This document shows, piece by piece, positions 58,886-64,000 of a stretch of 64,000 nucleotides of DNA (position 1 is its first letter; the number at the start of each line of letters is the position of its first letter). The position numbers and the translations under genes were made by a program. Below the pieces are notes generated by a model. The model was not told where the DNA came from. It was given only the letters and a program-made list of their open reading frames with translations, and made no database searches. This DNA comes from Dicyema japonicum. Lineage: Eukaryota > Dicyemida > Rhombozoa > Dicyemidae. The DNA lies in NCBI GenBank assembly GCA_011109175.1, contig RDEW01000013.1, positions 910,181 through 974,180 of the forward strand, given 5' to 3'.

Positions 58886-59469
58886 TAAAAGGATACGACT
58901 GTAGTTTTTTTTCGATTTTTAAAAAGCCAAGAATCTTACTTGTGTGAATTTATCTGGATATTTTATAAAGGAAAGTAGTGATAAAGTTAACAGAGTTTTG
59001 AATGTAATAATTCTACACGAATCTGAAAAAAGGAATTTAAGAAATTTATCATAAGAAAATTTACATTTCAGTAAAAATATAAGCGATTCTGTATATTTTA
59101 TAAAAGAATATAGAATGATCGTCAATCAATTATAAATAAACTTGTCTTGTCTTTGCAACATTTTGATAATAAAAAAATATTTATCTATGTTATTCGAAGG
59201 ATAAATTATGTTGATTTTAAAATTAAAAATAAATAATTAAAACAATTCATTAAATTATTATATAATTTAAATTTAGTTTATTTGTCGATACCGGTATTAT
59301 GATGTATATTTCAGTGAAACTCTATACAAAATGGTCAGAAACCGTAACGAATTCAAATTGTACATTTAGCATCATATATCTCATACATAGCATTATTTTT
59401 GAAATTTTTTTTACCTGAAGCACACCATCTAATTTCTGACTACCATTAGGGAAGCCATGGAATGTGTCA

Positions 59470-59780
59470 ACGCGTGAAGAACCAGGCATTACTTAACTAT
59501 TGCATTAATAAGCAAAATTGAAATAATTTGGCATCTATGTGGATTGATTAGAAGAAGGCTTTTGATCGGTCATGAAATTCTGAATCAAGTTCTCGAAAAC
59601 TCTGGACTTCCTACCTTAATTTTGACCTTTGTAAAGAACTTGGTCACAAAATAGAAAATGGACTTGAATTTCAACTGGATTCTACTGTATTGCTTTCTAT
59701 GATTCATTCTTTTTGTCCTTCAGCTCTTAGTGTTTATTCCTACCTTTTAATTAGTTCCCAGAATAGGATCAATTCCAATT
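59470..59780 (+). mobile_element. LINE reverse-transcriptase remnant
   Basis: LASMWID-stop-KKAFDRS followed in a second frame by HEILNQVLENSGLPTLILTF matches the AFD..H..+..+L...G+P..+..++ block of LINE reverse transcriptases. Confidence 0.55.
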
Positions 59781-60369
59781 CCATAATAACTTCACATCTG
59801 ACTTCTTGTTCTCAGATCTAAATATTCCCTGAAGTGACAGGAAACAAGCTTGAGTAGGTACAACCTCCGAAAGGTACAATCTCCTGAAAAGAATAGGACC
59901 AAAACTCATCGAAGGGTTAACAATTAAATCAATTGCTTCCTATTGGACCTAACCTTGACAACCATCGCTATACATAATCCATGATGCGAATAATCAACAT
60001 TGATGAGGTCTTAACCAGCAGTCTTGTTATTTCAGAGAATATAATTGTTAATAAAATTCTAACTGGGGTGAGATTGAAGATCTACGACTGGAGCTTGTAA
60101 AGACCTCAGTCCTGGAAGCATTGCCAAGCCAAAATTATTCAAAATTTTTATTGTATATTGAAGTTTTTCTATATTAGTTTCTATTAATACTGAATTTTAT
60201 TTTTTTCCATCTGATCCGATGAGAGTTTATCTTACAGCAGCTTTACATACGATTAATCTATCACTAGCGTCTGAGGGAAATTCATTTCACGGCATTCTTC
60301 GATTAATGTAATTAAACCCACTTCATTGTTAATATTTCTTTGTGATAATTCAATATTCGAGAGAGGATC

Positions 60370-60590
60370 AAAAAATGCACTTCACTTCTTTGTTTTCATT
60401 TCTTGGGTGTATGTTTTTTTATAGACGATCCGGTTCCGCAGTGAAGTTCACTGATGACGGCACCACTCGTCAAGTCAAAGCATATTGATGCGTGGAACCT
60501 TCAACCGAAATGTGCAGTATCGTGATTCGAACTAGCGACCTTCAGGCCTCTTGCCCAGCGACCGTCACACTGCGCTACCCGCCCTGGAAA
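60370..60590 (-). mobile_element. tRNA-derived SINE
   Basis: Minus strand: GGTAGCGCAGTGTGACGGTC (box A-like), GGTCGCTAGTTCGAATCACG (box B-like), then GACGAGTGGTGCCGTCATCA and CACTGCGGAACCGGATCGTC and an AAAA-rich end. It matches the family at 6121 and 29448, but the LINE-like 3' tail is missing here. Confidence 0.8.
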
Positions 60591-61019
60591 AGCAAGGCAT
60601 CATATTCTTATGTGGTAGCTGCTGACCACTACATCTAAATTCAAAGATAACTCTAATGAGATATCTCAAAAAAATACTTTCCGAGGTAGTGAAGCTCTTG
60701 AGAGATGAGGATCACAAAGTCTTGAGAGATGAAGATCACTTGTGTTTATTGTCTTAGTGTAACAGATAATCCAAGCGTGTCTTAGTAGCTTACTCGTCTT
60801 TCCCAGTGTTTTTTTTGATCTGACGCACTTTCTGTACGTTTGTGCTACATGTAGATCAATAGAATATGTCATTCAAGATTCCTTCCAATGAGGAACCTCA
60901 GGTTTTAACAAGACTATCATTGACACTTATTGAATCAGACAACCTAGTCACGAACAGGTAAAGATTCTTCAGTTACCTCTGATAAATCCAATCCAAATAC
61001 ATTGCAGACCACATCCTCA

Positions 61020-61330
61020 TCAAAGAATCCAAAGACTCGTTTGGGACGTCCTACTGGTTTGCCCTCCTCTTATCGTGGATGACTGATAGACTAGTCTCGA
61101 CAGAAAAACAAGGATTACCATAGCACAATTACGTTCTGGAAAATTTCCTCTAAAAAACGAATCGAGCTCATGGCATCCTCCACCGGACCAGTTATCATTG
61201 ATTCTTCAAGAAGTATTCTCCTGTCCGGAACCTCCGGTGAACATCAGAGACATGATGAAACGTCCAGCATTAGCTGCTGAACGCCTTAGGACAGTTGGGT
61301 TTTTCAAGGTAGCGAGGTCGAGGTTAATTG
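61020..61330 (+). mobile_element. R1/Jockey-type LINE C-terminal fragment
   Basis: TRITIAQLRSGKFPLKNESS, then EVFSCPEPP and MMKRPALAAERLRTVGFF. The 'TL.QLRSG.....N.Y......P.C....CP......LW..P..AA..L' pattern is that of Jockey/R1-type C-terminal regions, with the cysteine knot degraded. Confidence 0.6.
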
Positions 61331-62020
61331 GTACCTGAATAATAATGTGGATGTCTCAATGATTGTGACTTCCATCACATCAGAGTAATTTTAATGAAGA
61401 CTTTAGCAGACTTTCTAGTGTTTTATGAAAGCCTTCAAAAAGTTTAGTTTTCATTGGGAGAGATGGTGTTGTTAAATTGTTTAGAAACACTGCATCATCG
61501 CTGCTAAATGTAGGAATATCGTTCAGGAAGAGGTTCTACACGATAAGAGACAGAGGAGATCTTACTGGACGAAGTTTAGCAGACACTTACGGATTTTGTA
61601 GAAATGCTAATACACCTCCGCTCAGTTCATTTAGGAAGTTTACGATCCATATTTAAAATTTTTCTGAATGTCAGAAACAAAGGGGTTCCTTGTAATTAAC
61701 TTTCCTGTGACAGAGTCAATAGAATTTGTAAGGACTTTTGATGCCTCTAAGCGGATCATCTAAGATAGATTGTACAAATTTCCCCAATGGTCCAACGTAG
61801 GACACCCAATTTTAAAGAATGAGTTCAATTAACTTTCAATTTGTTTTGAAACCACGTGCTGTTCGATGGCCAACTTTGATATCTGTCCTTCTGAAGGTTT
61901 TTCATAACGATTTCTAGTTAATTCTGATTTATTAAACAATCTATTGATTTTTAATGTGCTGTTGGATAAACTGTTGCTTTTATTTACAAAAAGCTTTTTT
62001 ACAGTTTCAAAGAATTGACT

Positions 62021-63120
62021 TTAATAATAAAACTTGTAATTTGTTCAATTATTTCCTGGATATTTTTTTCTTAGGGCTTTTAGGCCGGTATATAATCTTA
62101 GAAATCAAAATTTTCATCGGAATTTTATAAAATTTTATATATTGCAGAAAGTGATATATCAACTATTTCGGATATTTTTTTAACAGGAATATTGTTTTAA
62201 TCTTAGAATTTGATTAAATAAATCAAATGTGAGTTTTTCTTATTTTTCGAATTTTTACATTATAAACATTGTCTTCCATATGTTATTTATCGTTAATTTA
62301 TGTATTTTGCATTTTTATTATAATATTGGGATCGTTATTTATCTTTTTATTATTATATAGCACAATGTCTTGCCATTGGAAATGACAAAACCAGTGCAGT
62401 ACCAAACATTAAGCTTTTAGTTAATTTTCTCCAATTTCCACGATCCTGAGCCAAATCCCTCAAGTAATCCATATCACCAGCTATAAATAGGTGTGCGGAG
62501 TCGGCCAATTCTAAATATGAATCTGATAAATCTTGAGTAGAAGTCATCAAATAGAGCCGGATCTTTGTTAATTTCCAACCACTGTGATGGTGCGTATACA
62601 TTGATAATGGAGACAATGTCAGTGCTTGCTTTGGCATTCATAAACTTCATTTGTAGAAACTCCGATGCGGTCATTCTGCCCATATTCTGTAGATATGGGG
62701 GGAGAAATTCCATTTTTGATGGCAAAACCCAGTCCATTAGTGCCTGTTGACAGTCGGGAGAAAGATCACTTTGAATTTACCACATGTTCTTCGTGGTTAT
62801 CTTGGATTTTGGTTTCCTGTAGGCAACCGATTGCGACATCGTATTATGTAGGTCTTGACAGGAGGGACTCCTTTCCAAGAAGAGGTTAGGCCTCGGACGT
62901 TGAATGAGAGCAGCGAGAATTTCTCCAAAAGATAAGGTTCGTACTTTTCAGACATGTTAATACTTTATTAGAGCCACGTCACCAGCTCAACCAAAACTTT
63001 TGGATTTTTATCTTTATCTTTTTTGGGAATTGTATTTAAAATAATAGGATCATTATTTATCTTTCTTGGATGCACTGTAATAATATTAAAAACACATATT
63101 TTCGTCTCTTTCCTTTGTAC
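62021..63120 (-). mobile_element. tandem duplication unit 1 with internally deleted RTE-like LINE
   Basis: The unit starts TAATAATAAAACTTGTAATT at 62022 and again at 63122, 1100 bp later; both units also contain CCTCGGACGT (62891 and 63991). Minus strand from about 62940 to 62350: endonuclease motifs (LQMKFMNAKASTDIVSIINVYAP, DPALFDDFYS) run directly into DMDYLRDLAQDRGNWRKLTK and the 3' end ...SFPMARHCAI, so the whole reverse transcriptase is missing. Homopolymer indels split the frame. Confidence 0.8.
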
Positions 63121-64000
63121 GTAATAATAAAACTTGTAATTTGTTCAAATATTTCCTGGATATTTTTTTTTAGGGCTTTTAGCCCGTACATAATCATAGA
63201 AATCCAAATTTTCATCGGAATTTTATAAATTTTATATTTTGCAGAAGGTGATATATCAACTATTTCGGATATTTTTTTTCACAGGAATATTGTTACTTAA
63301 TCTTGGAATTTGATTAAATAAATCAAATGTGAGTTTTTTTTATTTTTCGAATTTTTACATTATAAACATTGTCTTTCTCATGTTATTTATCGTTAATTTT
63401 ATATATTTTTGCATTTTTATTTATAATATTGGGATCGTTATTTATCTTTTTATTATTATAAAGCACAATGTCTTGCCATTGGAAATGACAAAACCAGTGC
63501 AGTACCAAACATTAATCTTTTAGTTAATTTTCTCCACTTTCCACGATCCTGAGCCAAATCCCTCAAGTAATCCATATCACCAGCTATAAATAGGTGTGCG
63601 AGTCGGCCAATTCTAAATATGAATCTGATAAATCTGAGTAGAAGTCATCAAATAGAGCCGGATCTTTGTTAATCCAACCACTGTGAGGTGCGTATACATT
63701 GATAATGGAGACAATGTCAGTGCTTGCTTTGGCATTCATAAACTTCATTTGTAGAACTCCGATGCGGTCATTAACTGCCCATACTTCTGTAGATATGGGG
63801 AGAAATTCCATTTTGATGGCAAAAAACCCAGTCCATAGTGCCTGTTGACAGTCGGGAGAAAGATCACTTTGAATTTACCACATGTTTCTTCGTAGTTATC
63901 TTGCATTTTGGTTTCCTGTAGGCAACCGATTGCGACATCGTATTATGTAGGTCTTGAGAGAGGGAGGTCCTTTTCCAAAAATAGGTTAGGCCTCGGACGT
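63121..64000 (-). mobile_element. tandem duplication unit 2, truncated by window end
   Basis: Same content and same endonuclease-to-3'-end deletion junction as unit 1. The frame 63811-63584 reads MEFLPISTEVWAVNDRIGVL then MKFMNAKASTDIVSIINVYA and PHSGWINKDPALFDDFYSDL without a break, so here the endonuclease is better preserved than in unit 1. Differences from unit 1 are mostly single-base indels in short runs. Confidence 0.8.

Overview
This window is AT-rich animal-type nuclear DNA, mostly decayed transposable elements, with a few host genes built from very short spliceosomal introns. The best-supported host gene, an annexin, has eight introns of only 21-25 nt. Removing them gives a 1020-nt frame (339 aa) with textbook annexin motifs under the standard genetic code. 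Metazoan gene content, standard stop codons and 20-30-nt introns with no longer confirmed introns point to a dicyemid mesozoan (Dicyema-like) or a comparably reduced animal. That assignment is inference; Paramecium-type ciliates are excluded by the stop codons used.

The most striking content is a pair of tandemly arranged paralogous genes at 7953-9631 and 13996-18303. Their internal tandem repeats look at first like 98-bp and ~140-bp satellites. They resolve into exon/mini-intron units: each repeat carries two (gene 1) or three (gene 2) GT-AG introns of about 23-30 nt, with exons as short as 11 nt. Splicing yields a signal peptide, low-complexity Ser/Gly/Asn or Thr/Ser/Gly/Gln repeats, and a C-terminal membrane anchor with a basic tail. 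Gene 1 gives one uninterrupted 294-aa frame from 30 exons in 1.68 kb. Gene 2 has about 27 three-exon units and some 85 exons in 4.3 kb, but several units carry indels.

Layout. 1-7.9 kb: possible gene edge, hAT remnant, LINE pieces, a long-inverted-repeat element and a tRNA-derived SINE. 7.9-18.3 kb: the two repeat-protein genes separated by LINE remnants. 18.5-28.8 kb: LINE remnants of two types, annexin, and an internally deleted hAT with 8-bp target duplication. 28.9-29.9 kb: an unidentified mini-intron gene whose last intron holds a SINE. 31.3-32.2 kb: ribosomal protein S4 pseudogene that kept its mini-introns. 33.5-47.9 kb: the densest LINE zone, with RTE-like copies and a nearly full-length Jockey/CR1-like copy that starts with a 2A-like NPGP motif. 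A cadherin-like (dystroglycan-type) gene at 42.3-43.0 kb has an inverted partial copy at 53.1-53.5 kb. 51.8-52.2 kb: a small two-exon gene. 53.5-64 kb: LINE debris ending in a 1.1-kb tandem duplication of an internally deleted LINE.

Three LINE types recur: RTE-like with APE endonuclease and a (TAA)n tail, Jockey/CR1-like with 2A and GVPQGSPLSP, and elements with the H..ALN / RPDG C-terminal module. The SINE shares its 3' tail with the RTE-like LINE. Coordinates of decayed elements are approximate; splice assignments come from frame continuity and GT/AG signals only.
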